Positions 7,339 through 15,564 of a stretch of DNA of 64,000 nt are shown here, piece after piece. The notes under the pieces are model-generated. The model was not told where the DNA came from. It was given only the letters and a program-made list of their open reading frames with translations, and searched no databases. The position numbers and the translations under genes are program-made. Origin of the DNA: Fimenecus sp045579305 (lineage in GTDB: Bacteria; Bacillota; Clostridia; Oscillospirales; Acutalibacteraceae); contig JAZNLY010000056.1 of assembly GCA_045579305.1 (NCBI GenBank), positions 1 through 64,000 of the forward strand. The letters are read 5' to 3'. Within the stretch, counting starts at the first letter, position 1. Each line of letters begins with the position of its first letter.

Positions 7339-8739
7339 TCACCTGTGTTCCTTTTTATATTTTTCAAACACATCATCAATAGTTCCCGACATAAGGAAAT
7401 ATTGTTCAGGAATGTTGTCACAATCACCTGAAAGTATGCTTTCCACACTATCCACAGTCTTTTCAAGAGGTACATAGGCACCTTTTTGTCCCGTAAAGCT
7501 TTCAGCCACATGGAAAGGCTGACTCATAAAACGCTGAACACGTCTTGCTCTCTTTACAAGCTCCTTATCCTCTGCAGAAAGTTCGTCCATACCCAGAATA
7601 GCAATAATATCCTGAAGTTCAGCATATTTCTGTAAAACCCGTTGAGTTTCCTTTGCAGTTTTATAATGCCTTTCACCAACACAGTCAGGTGCAAGTGCTC
7701 TTGAAGAAGACTCAAGAGGGTCAACAGCCGGATAAATACCCAATTCTACGATTTTTCTTGACAGAACCGTAGTCGCATCAAGATGTGAGAATGTTGTTGC
7801 AGGAGCAGGGTCAGTAAGGTCGTCGGCCGGGACATAAACTGCCTGAACAGATGTTATAGAGCCATTACCTGTTGACACAATTCTCTCCTGCAATTTACCC
7901 ATTTCAGATGCAAGAGTTGGCTGATAACCAACTGCTGAAGGCATTCTGCCAAGAAGAGCAGAAACCTCACTACCTGCCTGGGTGAATCGGAAAATATTAT
8001 CAATAAACAAAAGCACGTCCTTATGTGACTTTTCACGGAAATATTCAGCCATTGTAAGCCCTACAAGCGGCACACGAAGTCGAGCACCGGCAGTCTCATT
8101 CATCTGACCAAAAACAAGAGCTGTTTTATCAATAACCCCTGACTGATTCATTTCATTCCAAAGGTCGTTACCTTCTCTTGAACGTTCACCAACACCGGCG
8201 AATACTGAATATCCGTCATGTTCAAAGGCAACATTTCTGATAAGTTCCATAATAAGAACTGTTTTACCAACACCGGCACCACCAAAAAGACCAATTTTAC
8301 CGCCCTTGATATAAGGAGTCATAAGGTCAATTACCTTGATACCTGTTTCAAGTATATCATTTGAAGAAACTATTTCAGCAAAAGGTGGAGCTGCGTGATG
8401 AATCGGCCATTTTTCTTCAGTTATAATCTCTGCACCACGGTCAATCGGAGCACCTGTAACATTCACCATTCTGCCCAAAGTTTCCTCACCAACAGAAATA
8501 CTTATGGGCTCACCGGTGTCAATTGCCTGCATACCTCTTGACATACCGTCAGTCGGATTCATTGAAATACATCTTACTTCACCGTTACCAAGGTGTTGTG
8601 ATACTTCAAGAGTATATTTTTCTGTGTTGACTACAACATTTACAGCATTGAAAATATCGGGAATTTCATTTTCCGAAAATAAGATGTCCACTACGGGACC
8701 TGTTATTCTTTGTACCATTCCCACAGAGCCTTTTGCCAT
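7339..8739 (-). CDS. atpD: F-ATP synthase beta subunit (catalytic)
   Basis: The 466-residue protein contains the Walker A loop GGAGVGKTV, the GERSREGNDL segment with the catalytic glutamate, LLFIDNIFRFTQAG (Walker B) and the ALAPD/DELSAEDK helices near the C-terminus. It carries the three catalytic nucleotide sites of F1. The length is normal. The start at 8739 is chosen because AGGAG stands 9 bases upstream; the in-frame ATG at 8748 directly abuts that site. The start follows the atpG stop by one base, so the genes are translationally coupled. Confidence 0.97.
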   Translation of the reverse strand: MAKGSVGMVQRITGPVVDILFSENEIPDIFNAVNVVVNTEKYTLEVSQHLGNGEVRCISMNPTDGMSRGMQAIDTGEPISISVGEETLGRMVNVTGAPIDRGAEIITEEKWPIHHAAPPFAEIVSSNDILETGIKVIDLMTPYIKGGKIGLFGGAGVGKTVLIMELIRNVAFEHDGYSVFAGVGERSREGNDLWNEMNQSGVIDKTALVFGQMNETAGARLRVPLVGLTMAEYFREKSHKDVLLFIDNIFRFTQAGSEVSALLGRMPSAVGYQPTLASEMGKLQERIVSTGNGSITSVQAVYVPADDLTDPAPATTFSHLDATTVLSRKIVELGIYPAVDPLESSSRALAPDCVGERHYKTAKETQRVLQKYAELQDIIAILGMDELSAEDKELVKRARRVQRFMSQPFHVAESFTGQKGAYVPLEKTVDSVESILSGDCDNIPEQYFLMSGTIDDVFEKYKKEHR

Positions 8740-8740
8740 A

Positions 8741-9571
8741 TCACACATCTCCTTCCATAGTGAATTCTGATGAAATTTCTATCACGTCAGCAGTAACCTG
8801 GCTCTGACGTTTTCTGTTCATTTCTGTTTCTAATTTAGCACTGTATTCACAGGCTGTATCATAAGCTGAACGCATTGTTGTAAGAGTTGCTGCCTGTGCA
8901 CCCAATGCAGTTTCAAGCACTCTTTTATAAAGTACGGAAAGAAAGATTTTTTCCGCCGAATTTTTTATAACGGTTTCCTTATCAGGAACAAAAACAGGGT
9001 CATCTGACTGAATTTCAGTTTCATCATACGCAAAGAGGTCGTTACACACAGGAATCTGTTTCATCATATTCACATACTGCGGATAAACTGTCTTTGCCCC
9101 TGAAATTTTACCCTCTGCCATAAGGTCAGAAAGACATTTCATAAGGTCTTTCACCTGGTCATAGGTTGGTATATCATCAAAGACAAAATCTTTTTCTAAT
9201 TCTATACCCTTTTTAAAAAAATATTCTGTTCCTTTTTTGCCACAGGAAATTATTATCGCATTTTCATTTCCCACTACAGAGGTGAAAAATGAGAGCAATT
9301 CCGAATTAAATCCACCACACATTCCCTTATTTGATGTGATTACTACATAACAACAAGGTGAATCAGGATTAGTGCAGGAAAAAACCGCATTGAATTCCTT
9401 GCGATAAAATTCATATAGTCGGCTATATTGTTCTGCATATTTTTCATATTCAGAATATATACCGTTGATTTTTGAATATTTTACAGTAGAAGCCGTCTTC
9501 ATAGCTCGTGTAAGCTTGATTGTTGAGCTTATAGTCTTTAATTTTTTTCTTAAACTCTGAACTGTTGCCAT
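8741..9571 (-). CDS. atpG: F-ATP synthase gamma subunit
   Basis: The 276-residue protein begins with the rotor helix (MATVQSLRKKLKTISSTIKLTRAMKT), which inserts into the alpha3beta3 ring. It ends with the conserved ALGAQAATLTTMRSAYDTAC and RQSQVTADVIEISS helix that completes the coiled coil. The central Rossmann-like part (ITSNKGMCGGFNSEL) is recognisable. The length is near the family norm. GAGG lies 9 bases before the ATG, inside the end of the fusion gene upstream. Confidence 0.95.
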   Translation of the reverse strand: MATVQSLRKKLKTISSTIKLTRAMKTASTVKYSKINGIYSEYEKYAEQYSRLYEFYRKEFNAVFSCTNPDSPCCYVVITSNKGMCGGFNSELLSFFTSVVGNENAIIISCGKKGTEYFFKKGIELEKDFVFDDIPTYDQVKDLMKCLSDLMAEGKISGAKTVYPQYVNMMKQIPVCNDLFAYDETEIQSDDPVFVPDKETVIKNSAEKIFLSVLYKRVLETALGAQAATLTTMRSAYDTACEYSAKLETEMNRKRQSQVTADVIEISSEFTMEGDV

Positions 9572-9574
9572 AAT

Positions 9575-11785
9575 TTATAACCTCGCAACAAAATCACTCA
9601 AAGCTTCTTCAAGCGATTTTTTCAGTTCTTCGTCAAATTTTGTAGCATTTTTAATTTTAAGCGCCAGTTCATTCTTTTCTTCTCTGAAATATCTGTAAAG
9701 CTCTTTTTCAAATTCTTCCATTCTATCAAGAGAAACGGAATCAGCAAAGCCTTCACTTACGGCAAAGATAAGAATTGTCTGCATACAGTCCTCAACCGGA
9801 GAATATCTTGGCTGACGGAGTGCTTCTGTAAGGAATCTGCCTGATGCAAGAGTTTTCTTTGTTTCTTCGTCGATATCAGAACCAAACTGCATAAATTCTG
9901 CAAGTTCCCTGTACTGAGCAAGACGTGTGCGAAGTGATGAGGAAACTTTTTTCATTGAAGGAATCTGTGCTGCACCACCAACACGGGAAACCGAAAGTCC
10001 CACATTGATAGCAGGTCGTTGTCCTTCCTTGAAAAGCTCGGCGTCAAGGAAAATCTGACCGTCAGTTATCGAAATAACATTGGTAGGTATATACGCAGAG
10101 ATATCCCCTGCCTGAGTTTCAATTATAGGCAAAGCGGTAATTGAGCCACCACCGAATTCATCGGACAGATGTGCAGCTCTTTCAAGAAGTCTTGAGTGAA
10201 GATAGAAAATATCACCCGGATATGCCTCACGACCTGATGGTCTGTGAAGAAGAAGTGATAATTCACGATATGCAACTGCGTGCTTTGAAAGGTCATCATA
10301 GACAATGAGCACGTCTTTTCCTGAATACATAAAGTACTCAGCCATAGCGGAACCTGAAAACGGTGCTATATACTGAAGTGCAGCAGAAGCAGAAGCAGGT
10401 ACTGCAATAATTGTTGTGTAATCCATAGCACCATGCGACTCAAGTTTTTCTTTGATTTCTGCCACAAGAGTATCCTTCTGTCCTATAGCAACATAGATAC
10501 AGATTGTATCCTTACCCTTCTGGTTAATAATTGTGTCAATGGCGATAGCCGTTTTACCGGTCTGTCTGTCACCGATAATAAGCTCTCTTTGTCCTTTTCC
10601 GATTGGAACAAGGGCGTCAATAGCCTTTATACCCGTATGAAGCGGAGAATTTACCGGTGCCCTGTCAAGAATACCGGGTGCTTTATACTCAATAGGACGA
10701 GTTTCCTTATAAGGAAGATAACCCATAGCATCAATTGGATTGCCAAGGGCATCCACAACTCTGCCAAGAAGACATTCACCCACAGGTACGGATGCTATTA
10801 TGCCTACACGTCTTACACGGCTACCACTTTCGATATTAGCAAAATCACCGAAAATAATACAACCGATACGATTCTGCTGAATATCAAGAACCATACCTCT
10901 TTCGCCACATTCGAACTCAACAACCTCACCATACATAATATCGGCAAGACCATCCATCCAACAAATACCATCGGAAACCGTCATAACACGACCAAGCTGA
11001 TACTCATGAATCTGTGGTTTGAAGTTTTCAGTTTTTTCAGTGAATTCCTGTATAAGATGGCCCACTGTATCGTCATTCATTATAGGTTCATGGTTAAGAT
11101 TATTTTCAAACTGATAAAGTTCCTCGGCTACTGTGCCGTCATAAACTGTATCACCTATCCTGAGTCTGAGTCCACCGATAAGTGAAGCATCTTCAATAAC
11201 CCATAAGGATGTTTTACCATTCACCTCAGAAAGCATCTGAGTTGTTGCCTTGTCTACCTTATCTACAATTTCCTTTTTAAGAGGGAATGCAGATGTTAGT
11301 GTCACATACAGCACATCATGATGTTTGAGATAAGCCATATCACCGGGTGTAAGACGAATTCTGTTGAGGATTTCGTGAATTACCTTATCATCCCACTCTT
11401 TTATTGCATCAGAATATTTTTCATATGAGAAAAGACTTATAACATTTTCTTTCATTACAGAAAAAAGTTCTCTTCGTACATCCTCAATCATATCGTGGTG
11501 GATTTCACTTTTTTCTCTCTCACCAAATGCTTCGATTGACGCAATTTTTTCTGTAACAAGGCTTTCTGCTTTCATTACTTCTTCACTGCAATCAATATCA
11601 GGAGTTTCCACAGAAGGCTCCTGTAAAACAGGTAATGGCATTTTTTCAATTTCTTCTGCCCTGTCAAGAGCAGTGTTAATTTTCTCAAGTCTGCCACCAA
11701 AAATCTTTTTTACTGTTTTTCTTCCAACAATAACAAGAATGGCTACAAGTATGAGAAAATTGATAATTACATATTGTATTTCCAT
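9575..11785 (-). CDS. atpA: Fused F-ATP synthase subunit: b-type membrane helix, delta C-terminal domain and alpha subunit
   Basis: This 736-residue protein is one uninterrupted frame. Residues 1-21 are a membrane helix (MEIQYVIINFLILVAILVIV) followed by basic RKTVKK, as in subunit b. Residues about 70-147 are charged helix, as in a peripheral stalk. Residues about 156-219 match the C-terminal domain of delta (DVLYVTLTSAFPLKKE, then SLIGGLRLRIGDTVYDG). Residues about 234-736 are a complete alpha subunit with Walker A GDRQTGKTA, the NVISITDGQIFLD segment and AQIPSMKKV. The helical N-terminal domain of delta is not recognisable. No separate atpH exists between atpF and atpG. The ATG at 11785 follows atpF by 4 bases with AGGAT upstream; an upstream extension overlaps atpF and is disfavoured. 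The protein would tether F1 covalently to the membrane. Confidence 0.9.
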   Translation of the reverse strand: MEIQYVIINFLILVAILVIVGRKTVKKIFGGRLEKINTALDRAEEIEKMPLPVLQEPSVETPDIDCSEEVMKAESLVTEKIASIEAFGEREKSEIHHDMIEDVRRELFSVMKENVISLFSYEKYSDAIKEWDDKVIHEILNRIRLTPGDMAYLKHHDVLYVTLTSAFPLKKEIVDKVDKATTQMLSEVNGKTSLWVIEDASLIGGLRLRIGDTVYDGTVAEELYQFENNLNHEPIMNDDTVGHLIQEFTEKTENFKPQIHEYQLGRVMTVSDGICWMDGLADIMYGEVVEFECGERGMVLDIQQNRIGCIIFGDFANIESGSRVRRVGIIASVPVGECLLGRVVDALGNPIDAMGYLPYKETRPIEYKAPGILDRAPVNSPLHTGIKAIDALVPIGKGQRELIIGDRQTGKTAIAIDTIINQKGKDTICIYVAIGQKDTLVAEIKEKLESHGAMDYTTIIAVPASASAALQYIAPFSGSAMAEYFMYSGKDVLIVYDDLSKHAVAYRELSLLLHRPSGREAYPGDIFYLHSRLLERAAHLSDEFGGGSITALPIIETQAGDISAYIPTNVISITDGQIFLDAELFKEGQRPAINVGLSVSRVGGAAQIPSMKKVSSSLRTRLAQYRELAEFMQFGSDIDEETKKTLASGRFLTEALRQPRYSPVEDCMQTILIFAVSEGFADSVSLDRMEEFEKELYRYFREEKNELALKIKNATKFDEELKKSLEEALSDFVARL

Positions 11786-11789
11786 AATA

Positions 11790-12215
11790 TCATATCCTGT
11801 CAGAGATAATCTTTTTCGCGAAAATAGCCGCTGCAGTTTCCATTTTAGGTGCAACGGAATAAACTATTTTATCATACTCTTCTGTTATGCCATTTCTATA
11901 TTCTTCAATATCCGAAAGACATTTTCTCTGAGCAAGTTCAATCTCTTTTTTGCCGTCGGACTGTATTTGTTGCACCTTAAGTTTTGCTTGTGCAACACTT
12001 TCCTCTTCAGCACGTTCCTTTTCTGCAGTAATACGTCGTTCGTTCTCTGCAGTTATACTTTCAATTTTCCTGAGTTTATTATCGGCAGCATCAATTTTTT
12101 CTTTTCTGCTATCAAGAATTTCTAAAACAGGCTTAAACAAAAGATTTTTAAGTATAACCATCAACAAAAGGAAACATACAACAGTCCATACGATTACGGA
12201 TGGTTGTATATTCAT
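11790..12215 (-). CDS. atpF: F-ATP synthase subunit b
   Basis: The 141-residue protein has an N-terminal membrane helix (VIVWTVVCFLLLMVILKNLLFKPV), the LFKPVLEILDSRKEKI turn and a long charged helix with many Lys/Glu/Ala heptads. This is the stator stalk. It is slightly shorter than the usual 155-170 residues. A second b-type helix heads the fusion protein encoded next, so the stator may be a heterodimer of this protein and the fusion, as b/b' is elsewhere. GGAG precedes the ATG by 7 bases. Confidence 0.93.
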   Translation of the reverse strand: MNIQPSVIVWTVVCFLLLMVILKNLLFKPVLEILDSRKEKIDAADNKLRKIESITAENERRITAEKERAEEESVAQAKLKVQQIQSDGKKEIELAQRKCLSDIEEYRNGITEEYDKIVYSVAPKMETAAAIFAKKIISDRI

Positions 12216-12225
12216 AATTTACTCC

Positions 12226-12456
12226 TCAGATTTTTGAAATAAGCATAAATGCAATCAAAAGACCATAAATACTGAGCGCTTCCATAAGTGCGAGTGAAAC
12301 AATAAGAGTTGAACGGATGTCCTTTGCTGCATCAGGCTGACGAGCAATACTCTCCATAGCTGTTTTCGCAGTAATACCCTGACCAATTGAAGGTCCGATT
12401 GTACTTAATGCGATTGCCATTGCTGCTGCGATTGCGATAACTGCTGAATTTGTCAT
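12226..12456 (-). CDS. atpE: F-ATP synthase subunit c (rotor ring)
   Basis: The 76-residue hairpin has helix 1 (AIAAAMAIALSTIGPSIGQG), the polar loop ARQPDAA and helix 2 with the ion-binding glutamate E59 in SLALMEALSIYG. Q26 is present, as in sodium-binding rings, but the residues after E59 are Ala-Leu where sodium-dependent enzymes have Ser-Thr. The site therefore looks proton-specific (inference). AAGGAG is well placed before the ATG. Confidence 0.95.
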   Translation of the reverse strand: MTNSAVIAIAAAMAIALSTIGPSIGQGITAKTAMESIARQPDAAKDIRSTLIVSLALMEALSIYGLLIAFMLISKI

Positions 12457-12482
12457 TTAAATCTACTCCTTTATTTTGAAAA

Positions 12483-13154
12483 TTAATCTTCAGTTACTTC
12501 TTCTAAATATATTGATACAAGCATTGTGAAAACCATTGCTTGTAATGCACAGAATAAAAGTGAAAGCACCATCATAACAATAGGTGCACCTATCGGAAAT
12601 ACATGATATAACTCTTCTATTACCATTTCTTCACCGAAAATATTACCGTAAAGTCTTAGTGCCAAAGATGCCGGTTTGATAAATTCATCGAGAATCATCA
12701 ATGGCAACATAAAAAACATAGGCATTACAAATCGTTTGAAATAGTGCTTTGTGTTGTGCCTGATACCTGAAATCTGTAAAAACAGGAAAGTTACAACACC
12801 CAGACCTGCTGTAACAGAAAGTGATGCAGTTGGTGCTTTTACATAATCTGTAAGTCCCACTCCGGGAATCAACCCTGAATAGTTGGAAAAGATAATGAAA
12901 ATGAAAAGCGATGCAAGAAATGTAAAATATTTTCTTGCCTTCTTTTTCCCGAGAATATCTGTAAAAAAATTATCAAGATATTCTACACCGGTTTCAATCA
13001 TATTCTGAAATTTACCAGGTCGCTCTTTAAGTCTTGACTTTACAATAAGTGAAACTATTGTAAGAACACCAAGTATTATCCACATTGTAACGACTTCTCC
13101 CGTTACGTCCAATATACCGAATAGTCTGATGATTACTTCGGATTTTTCACCCAT
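12483..13154 (-). CDS. atpB: F-ATP synthase subunit a
   Basis: The 223-residue membrane protein forms the ion half-channels. It contains SLALRLYGNIFGEEM with the essential arginine, and the final helix pair CALQAMVFTMLVSIYL. Five or six membrane segments are visible. The ATG at 13154 is preferred over one at 13172 because AGGAGG lies 9 bases before it. The start overlaps the atpI stop by 8 bases. Confidence 0.95.
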   Translation of the reverse strand: MGEKSEVIIRLFGILDVTGEVVTMWIILGVLTIVSLIVKSRLKERPGKFQNMIETGVEYLDNFFTDILGKKKARKYFTFLASLFIFIIFSNYSGLIPGVGLTDYVKAPTASLSVTAGLGVVTFLFLQISGIRHNTKHYFKRFVMPMFFMLPLMILDEFIKPASLALRLYGNIFGEEMVIEELYHVFPIGAPIVMMVLSLLFCALQAMVFTMLVSIYLEEVTED

Positions 13155-13476
13155 TCTTATCCGCCTCCTCATCCTTCGATTTTACTGCGATTTGCTCATT
13201 CAGTGTAAGAAGCTTTTTTGTGAAAATGAACATAGGAATTGTCATTCCCACCACTGCCCCCACAATAGGAAAAATGAAATCAACCTGTGGGAATTTTGTA
13301 AACACAAAATAAACAATCACAAGAAATCCGATTTGAATACACTGACGTATAATCGTTGTAATTGAATATTTTTCAGGTGATTTCACAAGTATTTGTTTTG
13401 AAAAAAGGTAATTTAAAAGAGCTATTCCTACACCTATAAACGCAGTTATAAATGCGCATATAATATTCAGCTTCAC
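13147..13476 (-). CDS. atpI: AtpI-like protein of the ATP synthase operon
   Basis: The 109-residue protein has four predicted membrane helices and sits at the head of the operon, where AtpI/c-ring assembly proteins are found. Sequence conservation in this family is low, so the call rests on size, topology and position. It starts with GTG, with GGTGA a few bases upstream. An ATG 5 bases upstream is out of frame. Confidence 0.75.
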   Translation of the reverse strand: MKLNIICAFITAFIGVGIALLNYLFSKQILVKSPEKYSITTIIRQCIQIGFLVIVYFVFTKFPQVDFIFPIVGAVVGMTIPMFIFTKKLLTLNEQIAVKSKDEEADKNG

Positions 13477-13508
13477 TTCATCACCAACTTATTTTTGTAC
13501 TTAAGTAA

Positions 13509-13536
13509 ATTATAGCACTTTAATTTCATTTTTCAA
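13509..13536 (-). promoter_or_regulatory. Promoter of the ATP synthase operon
   Basis: TTGAAA and TATAAT on the minus strand are 16 bases apart, about 33 bases before the atpI start. Confidence 0.65.
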
Positions 13537-13890
13537 TGGCATTTCACACATATTTCACATGTTTTTATCATAATTTATTAGTTGGAATTTCAAGTGTTGA
13601 ATATTCATTTTTATTTGAATTATAATATATCGGAATCGGTATAAATCAACCTGGTTGAGAAAACATTGAATTTTTGTCATATGATTTATCGATATGATTT
13701 ATTTTTATAAGTCATTCCGAGCATATCGAAGAATCTCTACCAAAGCGATATAGCAATCAACAGACATCCTTCGTCACTTCATTCTTCAGAATGACGCCTC
13801 CTCAGTTAAATGCAGACATGGAGACCTGACACTATGCAATGATAAATTATCTCTACAAATTCCGTTTTTTTATTATCATTTGGATATGCA
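13537..13890. other. Intergenic region between the ATP synthase promoter and the old lysS terminator
   Basis: No gene is visible. The region is AT-rich and contains a short palindromic repeat (13711-13795, listed separately). It was the junction between lysS and the ATP synthase operon before the element inserted. Confidence 0.7.
13711..13795. repeat. Short palindromic repeat (GTCATTC...GAATGAC)
   Basis: The segment starts GTCATTCCGAGC and ends TTCAGAATGAC, giving complementary ends. Inside are AAGAATCTCT and CCTTCGTCACTTCATTC, a composition typical of dispersed intergenic repeats. No reading frame. Confidence 0.55.
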
Positions 13891-13930
13891 AAACACCCTA
13901 TGACTTTTATGGTCATAAGGTGTTTCATTT
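13890..13930 (-). terminator. Original lysS terminator, now displaced
   Basis: On the minus strand AAACACC-TATGAC pairs with GTCATA-GGTGTTTT, about 14 bases after the displaced lysS stop codon at 13944-13946. It also has a T-run on the plus strand, so it may act both ways. Confidence 0.7.
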
Positions 13931-13943
13931 TTTTATAATATTT

Positions 13944-13969
13944 TTAGTCCAACGGTTTCATTGTGGGGA
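13944..13969 (-). other. Left attachment site with displaced lysS 3' end
   Basis: Read on the minus strand this encodes Pro-Thr-Met-Lys-Pro-Leu-Asp-stop, identical to the last residues of LysS but with different codons for Pro-Leu-Asp. The 16 bases GGTTTCATTGTGGGGA (13954-13969) are repeated exactly at 36166-36181 in the intact lysS. This is the signature of integration into the 3' end of a gene, where the element brings a replacement end. Confidence 0.88.
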
Positions 13970-14088
13970 GCCTCGCTTCCTACAATTCATATCATACTGT
14001 ATGCTACCATAACTTACTGACCCTATCAATGGAATTTTGACATTTTTCTGCTTTTCGCCTATATATTACTATATTTTACGTTCCGATT

Positions 14089-14111
14089 GATGTAAGTTTT
14101 GATGTAAGTTT
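14089..14111 (+). repeat. Left arm-type repeats (GATGTAAGTTT x2)
   Basis: Two tandem copies begin at 14089 and 14101, 12 bases apart. Copies in the same orientation stand at the right end (36071-36099). Tyrosine recombinases of this type bind such repeats near the attachment core. Confidence 0.7.
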
Positions 14112-14132
14112 GATAACATACATTTTACAGCT

Positions 14133-14597
14133 TTACGCTTCCTTAAAGAACCTATCTAGCCCCTCAAATTCTACCCTTTTCAGTTCCTTTGTGACATCGG
14201 TATAAATGTTAAGCGTTGTTGAAACATCCGTATGTCCGAGAGCATCCTGTATTACCTTTACATTAACACCGGCTTCGCACATTCTTGTTGTAAAGGTATG
14301 GCGAAGAGTATGACAGCTGAAATGCGGCAGCAACACCTTTGGGTTATCACTTTTCAGAAACTGTTCGTCGTTACAGTCGCGTATAATCCTTTTAATAGCC
14401 TTGTTAAGTGTACCCTGATACTGAACATTACCGAAACGGTTGACGAATATAAAATCTGTGTAACCGTCTATTACCGCTTCGCATTTTATATCAAGAAGCT
14501 CCTGTACTTCCTTTTCCATAATAAAAGCCTCTTTTACAAAATCAAGCATAGGCACCTGTCTGTTACTTGCGGTAGTCTTTGGGGTATTGATATTGAA
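14133..14597 (-). pseudogene. Tyrosine recombinase (integrase) remnant, C-terminal part only
   Basis: The frame preserves the C-terminal half of the catalytic domain: HTLRHTF (His-x-x-Arg box), ALGHTDVSTT and the tyrosine in NIYTDV. Upstream of the ATG at 14555 the same frame reads PKTTASNRQVPML back to about 14597, overlapping the end of the excisionase frame. That matches the PKTxxSxRxVPM region in the middle of Tn916-like integrases. The N-terminal arm-binding and core-binding domains and the first catalytic arginine are missing. A deletion thus joined the excisionase gene to the middle of int. The remaining 140-residue product could not catalyse recombination. A complete homologue should have about 400 residues. 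Confidence 0.85.
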
Positions 14598-14784
14598 ATA
14601 ACAGCTTTTCCCTTATAATATAAAGCTTGCCACCTAACAATATTGCAAAAGGACAGTTTTTCTGCTGTGATAATTCCCGTAATTTGTTTCTGCCTATCCC
14701 CGAATAAGCCGCCGCTTCTTCAAGAGTAAGCCACTTTTTTTCCCATATGAGTACATAATATTTCTTATTGTTTTCTTCTTCCAT
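14563..14784 (-). CDS. Excisionase-like helix-turn-helix protein, C-terminus altered by deletion
   Basis: The 73-residue protein has WLTLEEAAAYSGIGRNKLREL, the helix-turn-helix of Tn916-type Xis, then LLGGKLYIIREKL. Family members usually end shortly after this point with a different tail. Here the last residues (FQYQYPKDYRK) are read from integrase sequence in another frame, which marks the deletion scar at about 14597-14610. It may still bind DNA. AGGAGG precedes the ATG. It lies 12 bases downstream of the ParB-like gene. Confidence 0.75.
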   Translation of the reverse strand: MEEENNKKYYVLIWEKKWLTLEEAAAYSGIGRNKLRELSQQKNCPFAILLGGKLYIIREKLLFQYQYPKDYRK

Positions 14785-14796
14785 ATTTACCCTCCT

Positions 14797-15564
14797 TTAT
14801 CTCGCATCTCTGCCCTGACGGGCTCTGTATCTGCTTTCACAGATTTTCACTATCGCTTCTTCAATCTGCTCGATCGTATAACTCTTCGGAAAGAATTTTC
14901 GTATTCTTTCGGCGGGAATTTTGATTTTCTCACGATGATTCGCTTTTTCCTCTGCCAATATTTCGCCTATATCCTCAGGTGCAAGACCTTCGTCTCTGCT
15001 GATTGCACGAAGCCTTTGAGCCTGAGATAAATTCGGAGTAGCATCACAGACACGGATTTCTTCAACTAAATCAGCTTGTTCTACCTCGTTGAGATACGAA
15101 AGCTCTACCGCAGGGGTAAGGGCAATTCGTCCTTCATCTACAAGGTCAAGCAGTTCAGGTATGAGATTTGTGAGACGGATATAACGTTGAATTTGTCTAC
15201 CACTATCTGTATCTGAAATTTCATCTCGTGACTTGTGGCCAACTTGTCCACAAGTGATACCCTGATGCTTCATTGCTTCAAGCTTCAGCTTGTAAGCAAA
15301 TGCCTTCTCCGACGGGAGTATATGCTCACAGTGCAGATTACTGTCAACGAGCATAATAGCCGCTTCATCACGATTTATGGCATAAATAAAAGCAGGTACT
15401 GTTTCCACCCCTGCTTTCTGTGATGCTCTCAGCCTTCGATGACCTGAGATTACCTCGTATTCGTCTTTTGTGTTTTCAAGCGGTCTTACAACAACAGGTG
15501 AAATAATACCTTCCAAGTTTTTACCTCTTTCTTGTAATGATTTTCCGAACATCCTTACAGACAT
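14797..15564 (-). CDS. ParB/Spo0J-family protein, short N-terminus
   Basis: The 255-residue protein contains the ParB nuclease-like fold signature EVISGHRRLRASQKAG and DSNLHCEHILPSEKAFAYKLKLEAMKHQG, common in element-borne ParB proteins. A C-terminal region follows that would bind DNA and dimerise. Relatives have further N-terminal residues before the ISPVVVRPL strand; here the start MSVRMFGKSLQERG does not resemble them and no clear ribosome site is seen. The usual ParA partner is missing. The protein would have served element maintenance and may be a relic. Confidence 0.7.
   Translation of the reverse strand: MSVRMFGKSLQERGKNLEGIISPVVVRPLENTKDEYEVISGHRRLRASQKAGVETVPAFIYAINRDEAAIMLVDSNLHCEHILPSEKAFAYKLKLEAMKHQGITCGQVGHKSRDEISDTDSGRQIQRYIRLTNLIPELLDLVDEGRIALTPAVELSYLNEVEQADLVEEIRVCDATPNLSQAQRLRAISRDEGLAPEDIGEILAEEKANHREKIKIPAERIRKFFPKSYTIEQIEEAIVKICESRYRARQGRDAR

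Noticed and set aside
10433..11185. 250-codon open frame on the plus strand
   Set aside because: It lies fully antisense to the alpha fusion gene, has no ribosome site, and its product is rich in Asn/Ile/Cys without a recognisable fold.
13573..13595. Possible third copy of the iscR operator upstream of the ATP synthase operon
   Set aside because: TTAGTTGGAATTTCAA is similar, but a one-base insertion breaks the match and it is not at the promoter boxes.
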